DNA of 64,000 nt. It comes from Polytrichum commune. Its lineage: Eukaryota; Streptophyta; Polytrichopsida; Polytrichales; Polytrichaceae. The stretch lies in NCBI GenBank assembly GCA_950295325.1, contig OX485806.1:51205169-51269168 (forward strand). The letters run 5' to 3'. The translations under genes and the position numbers were made by a program. Positions 30,225 through 42,880 of the stretch are shown one piece after another. Every line of letters starts with the position of its first letter. Positions within the stretch are counted from its first letter, which is position 1. Below the pieces are notes generated by a model that was not told where the DNA came from, made no database searches, and saw nothing but the letters and a program-made list of their open reading frames with translations.

Positions 30225-33220
30225 TCAAACATGCGATTGAAGACAACCCTTGTAATAAAATTCATAGTCTACCATACTTGCAAGTTCAAGTAGCCGCATG
30301 ACCTCATTATAGGAGTACGTTGGAGCGTGAATGAATTTGTCACTATTGTAATCAACATTGCACAAAAATCTAAACACATAATAAAGATGTTTGCAATACA
30401 TCCATTTTCTTTTTCTTCCCAAGGATAGAGTTGACATTTCTGTGAAGTTAGGGCATGTGCATTGCGATATGCAACATCGCACATATCAACATTGCATATC
30501 GTGTCACAATTGCACATATCGCAATGCACATGGGAATGTCTCTTCCTTGGAGACAATGTTGATTGCAATTCCAAATCCACGATATGGAATGGCAGTTACT
30601 CCAACCACATAAGAACCGTCCATGAGCCCAATGTTCTCCCATTTGCTTTTGTGTTTTGCCATTGGTATCGCTAGATTATGGCGCACTGGCTTTCCAAACC
30701 TAAAAGTTGGGTGGACATCCGGGTTTGGTGGAGCACAGAAACCCATTTGAGGGATTGGAAGTGTGGTGACTATAGAAAACCTCCCTCTGCTGCAATTGGA
30801 ACCTAGAGTCTTCGAATGCCAATACCTCATGCTTTGAGAGAATGATAACTATCTTCATCGGCCATGTGTTGGGTACTACAGGCCAATCCAACACGTTTTT
30901 TTTGTTATTATTTATACAACGTTTAATGTTGTCAGGGCAAAACCAAAACTCATACTCCACATTGTTGGTGGAACAATATTCCTTCTTCAATCATTTGTAC
31001 GTAGGAGCAGGGATGCCATGTTTTCCAATCCCGACTTTGGCGTTGCAAAAAACCCTGGTATTGGTTTGCATGGCCCAACATCCTCTGGCAGAGCTGGGTG
31101 GCATTCTTGCAATATGCGAATGGAAAGAAGGATGATCAATCTCTAACATAGATGTGCTATGTTCCACACCATGCTCTTTAGAATTCAAGGATTCCTCTAT
31201 GCATGTCTTTTTAGCTCTTGTAACCGGACGAGGAATTGAGGAGTTCATTTTGTCAAATCGATGTGAATCGCAATCTGCACCTAGTGGTAGATTAAGCTTA
31301 CGTTTGGTAGATCCAAAAAGCTCAGAACCCTCTAGAGTACAATCCCTAGTGTTGAGAGCTTCCACCCGTGGATAGAACTTCATGGCTTCTGCCAATAGTT
31401 TTGGATCTCCACACATAGCAGCAACCTTCAATTTCAATGACAAGGAATCAAGGCCTTTACCAGCTGAACCACCTTACAACCCTTACCTATAATTTGCAAT
31501 TTGCATAAATGCATGGATCAAATCGTCCATTGTTGTTTTGTACAAACAAGTCATTTTATTTCCGGATTGTTGGAGCCATTTGTTGTGCATCGTCTCTGCA
31601 AAATTACATGTTGGCATTTTAACACGTTCATTTATAGTCATATCCTGCAAACATTACAGAAATTATAGTAAATTTCATATACCATCGATATTAATAAACA
31701 AAAAATATTATATAAAACAAAGTGGTGATGTATACACAAGAATCATATGACCACCTCATTACCTATAACGGAAGTGCCAAAAACCCAACCACTCAGAAAG
31801 CCCAAGAACGCCTTCCTCTTTGGCAGCTCCAAATGACAACCATCATGAACAAATGACATGATATTTAGTTTTGGCTTCATCCATTGTTTTTGCGTCCTTG
31901 TAGTCTTTGCATAAATTTTTGTGGTGAAATTGTAAATATATCTTGATGTATTTATGTGTAAACTTATCCAAACTTTGTGACCAATAAAAAAGACAAATAC
32001 GCTCGTGACCCATCATTGGCAAAGTTGGATCACCTTCATTATATATCTTTCTAACCGCAATCCAATTCGTTTGCACACTGTCCGCCATAAAACCTTTAAA
32101 ATTCACGTTTGACACACCACTCTTCGCCATCTTCAGATTGCATATCACAACACGCAATAGTCAATACCTTGTAATATTTGCTATCAAACACATGGCAAGC
32201 AAGGGTAGTCTTGTTCTTCAGACGTTTGACATAGTCAAATATTGTCCATGGGTTTTTCATATCTCTTCCAACTTGTATACGCTTAATAAGATTCACACCA
32301 CTCCCTTGAAGATCTACATACATTTTCAAGACAAGTACTTTGTCTTTGGATTGGCCATGAAATCTACTACCATGGACATATTTGAAGCCCGAATGATCTT
32401 GAAGCGCCATTATACTATCCATCATTATCATTCCACTATGAATAGAAAGTTTAGAGCTTAATATAAAGTTACAACAATTTGGAGAAGCAAGAATACTAAA
32501 TTTATCCATGACAACCTCTAAAAATGAACATGCTAGGTGTTACCCTTTATTGTTTGATGGAGATTTGAGGAGATGGTGTGCAAGAAATTGTTTGCTTACT
32601 GCTATTACTATAGCAGAGTTCTTGGCAGTGGGTGTTTTCATGACCTCATTAGCAACACATTGATAAGCTACGTCTAGTGACTCACGGCATATACCATTTG
32701 ACACAGGGTGTTCATGAATACCAAGATGTATAAGCCCTTGACATCTCTAGGGATATAGAGTGGATATATATTATCCAAGCATGGTACAATGAAATTCACA
32801 CGGGTGTAGTTTGACATATGTTACATTCAAATCTTGTTTTTTATGGGGCAACATTCCCCACAAAAATGGGACATGAGTTGATCCAACCCATTCAGTGTTG
32901 TTAGGAACACCTTCATTACGATACATATAATCACAACAGTTTTTTACACATTGAAGATGACCAACAAAAGAATAATGTTTGAAAGACAATCCAAAATCGT
33001 TTTTGATATTAGTTATGCACCAAGGATGGCCGTCACACATCTTATCCATGCCATCCATAGCACGGCCATACGTACTAAGAACATCCATAGACAATGGGGG
33101 CAACACAAACAAAACTTCACCATCAAACGAAGGACGCAAATACTTGACATCACGTAGATCTATGTTATCAAAATCAATTGTTGTAAGATCGGATTTAGAC
33201 CTTCTTCTAGACTTGGTCAA
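30225..33220 (-). pseudogene. MULE-type transposase with SWIM zinc finger, broken
   Basis: Reading order: N-terminal block (VKYLRPSFDGEVLFVLPPLS, YGRAMDGMDK, GHPWCITNIKNDFGL, GHLQC..CDY); a Cys/His block recovered with a +1 frame change (HEHPVSNGICRESLDVAYQC); a DDE-like core (FSILASPNC, IMALQDHSGFKYVHGSRF, ACHVFDSKYYKVLTIACCDM, NFKGFMADSVQTNW, ERICLFYWSQSLDK); then FWFCPDNI..DWPVVPNTWP; and a C-terminal SWIM-like finger (CTCPNF...YCKHLYYVF). Position and residues fit a Mutator-type transposase: D in CCDM, D in MADS, and C..FxW in place of the usual CxxH. At least five frame changes or stops break it (near 32,770, 32,510, 32,100, 31,740-31,440 and 30,500). It cannot encode a working enzyme. 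Confidence 0.7.
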
Positions 33221-35100
33221 TTATAAGGCATCGACGATACTCAAACATAAAGAAGATGAAGAAGGGTAAAGATGTGGACGGGGAGAAGGAGATACATGAG
33301 GAGGTAGTTTTTTCAATGGTAGACTGCAAGAGATATTATCAACATCTGTAGGAAACACACTTGGTGGAGTGGAAGTTCCACCTATTCTAAAAAAAACGAT
33401 GTATCAAAAAAATCAACAACATGACAAACATCATCATCCGAATTGGAGAGCAAAAAAACAATATTTTCAGTTGGTTTAATCTTCATATTAGAGAGTTAGG
33501 TACTTAGACAATAGATGTGCAAGAATTGTTTGTAAGCACAACAGTGAATGATTGAACCTATGAATAAAAAATACCTATAACTCTAAATGGCCCAAAACTC
33601 CAAATCCAAAAATAGCCAACTTCATTCATGGTCTTCTAAAGCAAAATAGTTTCCAAGATATCAATGTCCATACAATACATATCTTGCTCCACATCCATAA
33701 TTCCTATTCGGAGATTGAACCTCAAGATAAACAAATCCTCGGAGACATTCACATGACCTTGATCCGTAAGCGGTAAAGTGAAGGGCACAAAGGATCCAAG
33801 AGCTCTGATGATAACTATGATGAAGTAAGAGGGAGGAAATGAGATATTGGACATCAAAATAAAACCATTATTTGTATTGGCAATATGGGATTGATTTAAT
33901 TGCATAATTATAAAATCAGAGCACATAAAAGGTTTAAAAAGATGGCGAAAAACCTAATGGCTGAACATATATATCAATATAATGAATGCATTCATGTTAT
34001 TATAAGCATGATGTATTACAAAGACGAACATAATAATATCCAAATACCATAAATAAATAAATAAATAAATAAAAATTGTAGAGTGAAAAAAACCAAAAAC
34101 CACTATAATAAATGTCCCAAAATTGATTCCCTGGCGTAGAAACCCTAAATCAATGGGCCATGTTCTAGTCCGTCGTACTAGGATCTTTGATACCAAAAAT
34201 ATAGGATGTGTTGTAGATCATTAAATAACATGCATATTGTACGTTATCATAGTAATTTTGTATAATTATTTTAAATACAACAATAAGAGAAGATGTAAAA
34301 CAAAATCTAATACTCATATATAGAATTTTGCACCAAACATTATATGAGTGTAACAAAGGGTATGTGTATAGCATTTGGACAACAATATCACAAATGTTAG
34401 ACGAAGAACAACATGAAAGTGGTAATGAATTGAGTGGGAGAAAAATAATGAGACGGAGACTATTGTATTTTACAACAAAGAGAGCTCGTGAGTAAGCGAA
34501 TAAAATGAAGAAAAAAATCTCAAAACGTAGTTTACAAAGATGTTGTTGATTTAACTAAAACAAAAAACTATATAGAACTTTCTAAAATGAAAGAGAACAA
34601 TGAGGGGCATGAAGTAGACTTGGATGCAAATGCAACTCAACATATAGTACAACAATTCCAAAATCAAAGTGTCAACAGTACGAGCTTAGAAAAATGACAA
34701 ACCAACACTGATAACAAAAACAAAAAATGCGACGAGGAAAACGAGCTACACGACAAAAGTATAAAACTCCCACATAACGATGCATGATATGTTGTATTGA
34801 TGCAAAAAAATATTTAAAAAGATTCTATGCACACAAATGTAGGAAATTCTTTTATGTATCCATTATGTTATATTTTTTGCTCAACCACTAGCTCATTGGA
34901 AAATAACACTAGTCAATGCAACCAACCAGATTCAAACCCAAGTTTATATAGACTGACACACGAGTCTCTTTATATTACTCGCGTCTATAAACAGATGTCT
35001 TGAACTGTTCTTGCCACAATTATAGTCATTTGTTTAAGGATAATGGGCGTTTCTAACATGGTTTGTACAAATAACAGAAACGAGGTATGGGAATGCAAAA
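33221..35100. other. MULE interior, no gene recognised
   Basis: Very AT-rich, with an (AAAT)n run near 34,049-34,075. The minus-strand open frames at 33,926-33,636 and 34,374-33,954 are hydrophobic or low-complexity with no motif. Confidence 0.45.
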
Positions 35101-35565
35101 TATATTGGTAGCACTGCCAATATCCCCCTAATACGAAATTAAAATTACGTATGAGAGCCTTGGATAAAAATGAAAATTAGTTTTGGAGGCCCGAGGTATT
35201 AGCAATGCTACCAACACTCATGGGGTGAAGGAAAAAATTAGTTTTGAAGTCCCTTGGGATATTGGCCTCACCCCCAATACCGTAGAGAGTGGGGGATAAA
35301 CAAAAATTAATTTTCACTGCCTTAGAGGTATTTGGAGGTGCCACCAATACCCAAAGAGTAAAATGAAAATTATTTTTAGAGGCCCGGGGGTATTGATGGT
35401 GCCACCAATAGACAAGGGAGAAAAAATAAAAACTAGTTTAGAGGTCTTGGGGTATTGGCCATGCTGCCAATACAATACCCTGGGGGTTAAAATGAAAATT
35501 GGTTTTAGAGGCCCTCAGGGTATTAGCGGTGCCACTAATATCTAGGGGGATAAAAAAGAAATTTA
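35101..35565. repeat. Imperfect ~75-bp tandem repeats inside the MULE
   Basis: Six or so diverged units with GAGGCCCGGGGGTATTGG, GTGCCACCAATACC and GGGGATAAAAATGAAAATTAGTTTT-type blocks. They lie immediately upstream of the methyltransferase-gene-like segment on the same strand. GGTATTGG and CCAATACC are inverted within each unit. Confidence 0.75.
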
Positions 35566-35570
35566 GTTTT

Positions 35571-36700
35571 TCAGTGTGAGATTGCCGATGCCAGAGATCT
35601 TGCAAAAAAAATTCAGCTTACACGAAAGCTAGAGCGGTCCTCTGAAGGTGTATCTAAGGTTATGAATGCAGCAATGGACACTAAATGTGTCAAGATGGAT
35701 TTTAATCTTACAAAGCATTTGCCTATTACATATCCTTCTTTAGGTCTTGATTTCTTAGCTTAAATTAAAAATATTATGACTTGTGCTTCGATGAGCCGCG
35801 AATGAATTAAGAAACACTTCAACATCTTTTGACATCGAAAGTGGATTCTTAACAAAAAGTAAAGTGGTTGGAGCTTTGGAATTTTACTCCTGTTTTTTGG
35901 ATGGCTTTGAAGTTCCCAAAGATGTTTGTCTCCGATAAGGCTTTTGATATTTGGTTACACAATGCCACACTTTGGAGTTAGATGTGCATATTATTTTTGT
36001 TTTGTTTTTGTTCTCTATTTTGTACTTATGCTTATTTTTTTCCATTTTAATCATTTTTTTTATGTTTCCATTTTTATAGTTGGCTAAAAAAACTTCTGCA
36101 CTTTACGATTCCATTGATCTTGAGTGGAACATTATTATCAACGTGGATCCAAATGCAACTCAACCTTTGCCAACTTTTGCTAATTATATGAAGTTTTGAA
36201 AAGTGTCATACTGAAAAACGATTTTTTTTTCACATTTTCAAATCGGCTGATGGCGTTATAAAACACAAAACCTTTGAAAAACAACCTAGTGGTTTTCAAG
36301 CCATGAGACAGATTATTTACAGATACCCTCATATATATTGTAGCATCATTAATGTAATTTTTTTTGTTTCAAATTTTTTAATTTTGATTTTTTTTTGACA
36401 TATATTTTAAACACATCTTATTTCCTCCTAATGCTTTGGACAAGCTATCACATTTCTTTGATAGTTTCAAGGATGTTCAATCAGAGAATTCCATGTTCAT
36501 TCTTGAAATATACAAACAATAGAATGAGGTTTATTGGTATGAATGTGGATGGTATCTGGATAGTCCACCTAATAAAACTTCACATTTTGAATTGGAATTG
36601 CGTGACCATCTTGAACCAAGATCTACCATATACAAAGCCTATAAGAGGAAAGAGAAAAAAAATTACTCAAGTCTCTAACCATTCTAAGGAAAATGACGTT
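35571..36700 (+). pseudogene. Second, diverged copy of the ParB/MTase gene's middle region, carried by the MULE
   Basis: Plus-strand translation gives KWLELWNFTPVFW and FVSDKAFDIWLHNATLWS, followed by an intron and then LAKKTSALYDSIDLEWNIII, PLPTFANYMKF and, after a frame change, FKSADGVIKHKTFEKQPSGF. These align in order with the pseudogene at 2,628-3,350: RWLRWWNFPAKV, PLREKALDDWLHKSSFWAQ, intron, LEKGIEGEIASFENECSIDI, AHFVEHWRLI, YFDDKGILKFTKRI. The intron falls at the same point and both downstream exons begin with TTGG. A later segment (FFDSFKD...GWYLDSPPNK) matches LSSFLDD...GWYLDCSRGF. Neither the ParB nor the methyltransferase end was recognised here. Multiple stops are present. Confidence 0.65.
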
Positions 36701-37367
36701 ATGAGTGGTGAACCTTCTGCCAAAATACGTAAGGTGCTTCAACCTACTACTTCATCTTATACCAATCATGTCATTTATTCAATGTTGGAGTCTTTCTCCT
36801 CTTTTAAATCAAGACTAAAGCTCCTAAACTTACGCCATGTAATTCTAATCAGAATTCATTCGAGCTCATTTTAAATGACTCGTTTTTTATTAGTTCTTTG
36901 GTAGCACTTGTTCAAGTACCATAATTGATGTTTTTTCTTTAATATACTTTTATTTATATCTTGGAGTTATACATGTTTTCTATCCATTTTTATCTTCCTT
37001 GCATTTACTATGTTTGTATTGTATTATTGACTTATTGCAATATTAAGTTATATTTTAATATGTCATATTTTCTTTTTATGTTGGTCTTACTATAAATGTT
37101 AATGATACTAATTATTATCATGTCATATGGGATGCAATACCACAATTTAAATTTCTATATGATACATATTTATATGTCCATTGTCATTTTCACTACTTAA
37201 TGTTTAATTCTCACTACTCATAATCTAGAATTTTTCTTTTTAACCTTACAACTGTGCCAAAATACCACGCTAATAAGATACCAGTGGACCTATTACCAAA
37301 TATTCTTCATTCCTCACCGCTTACGTGTTACCGCTCACTGCTCACCACTCATAAGATAATATTCCCC
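36701..37367. other. MULE right end, no gene seen
   Basis: Ser/Lys-rich coding-like tail up to about 36,880, then AT-rich sequence leading to the right inverted terminal repeat (about 37,320-37,367). Confidence 0.4.
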
Positions 37368-37895
37368 TACATGAATGTAGTTAGGTAGGATGTGTAAACA
37401 ACATTAACTAAGTAAGAAAGAAGTTGTGTAAAGGTGGGACTTAAGCCAAATCCCCCCACTTATGAAAGTTAAATATAATTAAATAAGGAAGTAAGAAAAG
37501 ATTGAATGGTCGTTCAAACTGTCATTATTCCGTCCATTGAGCTAGGGGTGGTATGAGTCACATCCGGTTAGTGTGTACCAAAGAAATTTCAATTCATAGG
37601 TTATGATTGCCTTGGTTCCAAGGTTTGTGTGTGTGTGTGTTTAGACTAGGTTGTAGGTCTAGGTTAGAACTAGGTATGAAATGGATTAGTGGAATTTAAA
37701 GCCATAATAATAAAAACTAAGGCCCAATCTTTGGAGGTACTACAAGTGCAATTCCAATTCCCCTCCAAAAATCTATGCACTCATCGTATACACCTACCAT
37801 CCGGAATTGGCTTGGGACCCTGCAAGTGCAAACTATCCTCACCAAAGGACTTGTGTAGCACTTTTAGGCTCCCTCAAAGGGGGGTGGCCCAAAAG
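37368..37895. repeat. LTR-like direct repeat, copy A (right part)
   Basis: This continues copy A after the MULE and matches 41,278-41,801: AAGGTGGGACTTAAGCCAAA, GGTATGAGTCACATCCGGTT, ATTGCCTTGGTTCCAAGG and GGCTCCCTC..AGGGGGGTGGCCCA. Both copies diverge just after GGTGGCCCAAAAG, so the repeat probably ends at GGCCCA. Confidence 0.75.
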
Positions 37896-38974
37896 CGTAG
37901 TAGTCAAGAAAAAATTAGTGAAACCATTGCCAAGGCCATGAAATAATGGGATGACGAGCATTACCCACATTTGTTGCAAGCTACTTAGGGTTGGCACGTT
38001 TTCTATCCTTTGATTGTAGCTAATCCTCTTTGTGCCAACATCAAACCTACATAGCCTTTGTATGATTCAGTTGTCTAGGGTTGGAATGCGCATGCTATAC
38101 TCTTGCAACAATCCCATGTTCAAAGGGTTTACCTTGTATCTTGGTATGTCCTTTTTCTTTGTTATTTCCTTAGATATCACAACCTATTGCCCCCTCTGAT
38201 ATCACACGCTTTGATTGGTTGTATTGTTGCCAACATTACAAAATGGTTGAAGCTTGCAGAAGAAATCAATGAAGCTTGCATAAAAAATCAATGAAGTTTG
38301 TATAAAAAATCAATACGTCAAACAATTTTGGTCCAATGATTGGGTGATTTGTGATCGTCCCACTATTTTTTCGCCCTCTTTTGTATGCTACAAATGGTGG
38401 CTACAACATTGCAAGGACCTTGACATCAGATATGTCCTTGCCAACCCATGTAATCTTACACACTCCCATTTGTTACATGATGCTCCGTTTACAACATCCC
38501 TTCTTAAGGTGCTCACCATAACAATGCCCATGTATTTATGGTTTGGCAAACGTTATGGTCCCACCATAGGAACCCAGTGAGTACATGTACGAGCTTCAAA
38601 ATATGGTAGAAAATAGTGTTAGAGAGCGATGCAAACATTGGAAGTGTATCCGCCAGCACATACTTGGCATGAACTAGATGTTCAATGTTGTGAGGTGGCG
38701 GAGGTATTTGGTAACAATGTGAATAACATAGGCAATTTGGGCAAACGAGAGGCCTCAAAGGATGTCCAACCCCGGTGGAGCTACATTCCATAGATGATGC
38801 AAACAACTCTTCCTCTATGCATGGAGATGTGCATGTTGGACCTACATTCCACATACCCATGAACTGGAGAGGACTTTACAAGGATTTCCTAGTTAACTAC
38901 ACTTTGATTAGCAAGATTCAATGTCTTTTAGTCCTATCCTTGCACTTGGTACAATTCAAAATTTGGACGAGGAG
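37896..38974. other. Interior between the two LTR-like repeats
   Basis: 1.08 kb. Open frames (38,103-38,294, with an N-terminal hydrophobic stretch, and 38,344-38,580) have no recognisable domain. The last bases GGACGAGGAG, directly before copy B, are purine-rich as a polypurine tract would be. If this is a retroelement, nearly all of its interior is gone. Confidence 0.4.
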
Positions 38975-41801
38975 TGTGAACCCTTTGAGTGGTCCACCAC
39001 TCTGCGGGATCACTTTTAGTTAGAATGTTAGCATTAAAAGTTAGAATTGATAGGGAATTTAGGAAAAATTAGTTCATTTAGCATTTAGCCTAGAAGAAGG
39101 AAGGTCAAAATGAAACTAAGTAGTGCTAGAAGATAGCAAAGTAGAAAAAATGTGCTAGCTAGTAAAAACAACTAGCTAAGCAAATATTAGTAGATGCTAG
39201 CTATTAAGCAAATGTTAGTAAATGCTAGCTAAGCAAGTGTTAGTTTATTAGTAGTGTGAGGCACACAAGACTATTAGAGGTGGTTTAGGTAAGAAGATAA
39301 AATCGGCGTGAAGAATTTTGAAGACAAAAAAGAAAGAGACCAAGGGGGATACTTGCCCACTTGCCCCCTTGCCAACTCGATGGCGGAAAAATTAGAAAGA
39401 TTTCTAAAGGTTTTTTGTCGGAGCCACCTCGGCGAGAGGGTGGCAACCTCAACCGGGAAAACCCCCGAGCCAAAATTTCGGGAAAGGGTTTGAAAAATGG
39501 ATCCGGTGGAGGAGGGGTCCAACCCTTTTGTGAGAGGGTTTAAAAACCCCTCCTTCCACCTTGTAGCTCTTTCTCTTTCTCTAGTTTTTGGCGAAGCCCT
39601 GCTTCAATGTAGTTAGGAAAAAATCCTTTAGCATGTATTCTCAATGGTCTAGAAGAAAGGCTTGAGAACCTCCTCTACTCTCTCTCTCCTAGTTAGGTTG
39701 TGTGTTTATTAACACACCAACAAAAGTATTCCTTCTTTTGTAGAGGTAGGTTGGATGGTAGAATTTTGAGTAGAGGCATTATAGACCTCATCTGCCAATG
39801 CCCTGAAGGCTTAGTTCAAAAGCTAGAACAAGATACTTATCATTTTTCTCTTAGAGAGATTTCATATAGCTATCCATAGCCGTTTCCCATTTGTGATTTG
39901 GTTGAGATGACAATTAGTTATGGATTTTCAAAGATGGAGTAGAAAAACTGGGTGGTCTTGTGGGTAGCGGCTGCTGGATCAGACCTGCGAGCCCAATAGG
40001 AATTTTAATTCCAAGAAATTATATTTTTTCCAAGTAGAACTTTTGTGTAGCTTTCCAAAATGGCTTAGAACATTTGATTTGAGCATGATTTGAATTAGAT
40101 ATGAATTGTGCAAGATGGGACACATAGTTTGAGAACTTTTGGTTGACTGCTGCATTACAGAGGACCTGCTGGGTTCACTTCGGCTTACCTTTCTAATCAC
40201 ATATTTTTATCAAATACATCTTTTTAATATCTCTCCAGGGTCATATAGAACGTTTGATTTGACTAAGATTTGAATTAGATATGAATTGTTGAAGGCGAGA
40301 TACATAGTTTAAGCCTTCTTGATTGACTGCTGTGTTACAAGGAGTCCGCTGAATTTCTATTAGCTTAACCTGCTGATGTCATAATTTTTTCTAGTTAGAG
40401 CTTGTTCATAGCTTTCCAATGGTATAAGGAAAGCCTAGATCCAAGTAGTAAGGAATGTGCTATGAATTTTTGAAGTTAGAAGGTAGATAGGTGGGTTGGA
40501 AGGGTCGGTTGAATCGACCTCACACTTCCAACCCTCATAACTTTTGCATTTCTTATCCGATTAGAGTGATTTTTAGATCATTGGAAAGATAATTTGGTGC
40601 ACTAAGTATAAATATTATGCTTAGGATTAAATTACAGGGAAAAATAACACTTTATATTTTAATTGTTAACTAAGGTACGCTTACTACCAAACTAGTTACA
40701 AAGAAGGAGGCAAGGTCGACGCTCGGAAAGTGGAGCAAGGAAGGAGGTAGCGGCTCGGCCTACATCAAGCCCAAATCAACCGAGGAAAATTGAGGTAAAT
40801 TAACTAACCTTAAGTCTTCCATTTAGGATTGGAGGGAGCACGGCTAAGGTACGCATTTCTAAACCCACTCACCTATCTCGTAAGGTCAAGTGGCTTGACC
40901 ACTTGACCGCCAAGGGAGTACCCAATTCCATTGTTTTCGGGGCCCTTGGTATGTTTTGTGGTAGTAGCTTCATTTATTAGCAAGTTTCGTGTGTGGTAAG
41001 TCGGATTAATCACCGACACGACCACTCTGAATGTTGTTGGTGGAAAGGTGGGGTTAATGACCCGCGAATCCACTATTATGTTGTTGGCCCCATAGATTGG
41101 GAGTAATGGCCCCAATTTATGAAGATTGCGCAACAGGTTGAACCTACAGGTCGCCCGTCACCCTGGTCCCATTGAGTTGCATTTCGTGGTCTATCCAGTG
41201 TAAACACATTTAACAATCAAAACATACAAAATAAATCGTAAACCCTTGTTGGCAAGAGACCCGAGGTAAGGGGTGATGCCTAATATGTTAATGTAGTGAG
41301 TTAGGACGTGCAAACAAAAGTAAGTAATTAAGAAGGAATTTGTGTGAAGGGTGGGACTTAGGCCAAGTTCCCCCGCTTAGAAAACTAAATAGAACTAAAT
41401 AAAGAAATAGGAAGAATTGAATGGTCCATCAAATTGTCGTTATTCCGTTCGTTGAGTTAGGGTGGTATGAGTCACACCCGGTTGGGTGTATCAGAACCAT
41501 CCCAATTCACAAATTAGGATTGCCTTGGTTTCAAGGCTGGTGCGTCTGCGCGTAGAATAGGTTGTAGGTTAAGGTTAGAACTAGATATGAAATTGGTTAG
41601 TGGAGTTTAAAGCCACACTAGTAAAAAACTAAGGCCTAACCTCCGGAGGTACTACGACGCATATTTAATCTTCCTTAAAAATCTAACTACTCACGTTATA
41701 CACCTATCATCCGGGTTCGGCTTGGGCGCCTGCAAATGCAGGCCACCTTCACCGAAGGGCTTGTGTGATATTTTTAGGCTCCCTCGAAAGGGGGTGGCCC
41801 A
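38975..41801. repeat. LTR-like direct repeat, copy B (about 2.83 kb)
   Basis: Uninterrupted relative of copy A in the same orientation, starting TGTGAACCC and ending GGTGGCCCA (TG..CA). No reading frame of note. No 5-bp duplication matching the flank of copy A was found, so pairing as the two LTRs of one element is an inference. Confidence 0.7.
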
Positions 41802-42880
41802 AAAGTACCACAAGGAGCTTAATGTGGTGTGCATGCCCCAAAATTCCACGCCACCCATAGCCGTGGACATAGACACATTTGTTGAGGTTTCCCAATTGCA
41901 CACGAGGTTGTCATGGATGCCATACAAGAATCATTCACTTAAGTTCTAGACCTTAGGAGTACAAACACGAATGTTATTAGTGTTGCCTCCAAGATTACAA
42001 GTTAATTACATGTCGCAAAAAATAAATAGTATGGGTCTAAATTTATTGATGAATAACGTTTGGGTGGGGATTGAAGAGAAAGCTAGGAAGGAGTAATTTT
42101 TGGGTTCAATAGAATCTCCCATTTGATGTAAAATACCAAAACCAATACCCAAAACTTGTTTCGATTTATTATTGATTTCAAAACCCAGTTTACTATGTAA
42201 TATCATGGAGTTGTTGAGAATAGACGGAATGACACTATGGAGCCCAACTTGGCCTATACATCTTAGTTGGTTTTTGGTATGCCTTAAGTGGATCGTGTGG
42301 GGGAGGCGTAATGATAAGAGGTGGGATTGTTAGCTACCGAACAACCTCAGCATGTCACCACCTGAATCAAACGCTCCGCATTGGAGAAAATAGCCTTTGC
42401 ATGGCAATTGTTAAGGATATCACAGCTGAATCAGAGCCTAGAATTGTCGCCACATACTAGTTTTTGGCACAACGCACATGAGTTTTTGGAAGCGTGTAAA
42501 ATTCATCATTAGAAATTCCATGAATTAGTCCAATGACATCAAAGCATCTGTAAACCGCTTCCAAACATCTGCACTAACTCGTGTCACGTCAAAAAACACC
42601 AAGGTGAAGGAAAAGAGGTAGTTGGCAAGATTCCATCCAACATGCCAACCATTAGTGAGTTGCATTCAAAAAATTATACATAGAAAACGGGAAAATGAAA
42701 CAAGGTAAGGTGGAAGTGAAAGGCATGTCCAACCTTTATATAAGCAACATCGCAAGCTCATCCTACATGTGAGAAGGAATATAGCATGTATAGGTTACAA
42801 AACAATATCAAGCGTCATTACACATCTATCGACAAAGCTCCAAGAAGTTTTTCCTATGCTTGAAGGACATGGTATTGCCA
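41802..42880. other. No gene seen
   Basis: Mixed sequence with many stops in all frames. It may contain the 3' part of the transposase relic that follows. Confidence 0.4.

Larger units (their letters stand above)
29971..37367. mobile_element. Mutator-like element (MULE), 7.4 kb
   Basis: Flanked by a perfect 9-bp duplication TACATGAAT (29962-29970 and 37368-37376), the length typical of Mutator elements. The ends are imperfect inverted repeats of about 45 bp: the left end begins with AAGGGAAACTAAGACATGAG and continues ATGAGCA..AAG.GGTGAG. The reverse complement of the right end begins GGGGAATATTATCTTATGAG and continues TGAGCAGTGAGCGGT. It carries a decayed MULE-type transposase on the minus strand and a methyltransferase-gene-like segment on the plus strand. 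The insertion site lies inside an LTR-like repeat (copy A). Confidence 0.8.
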
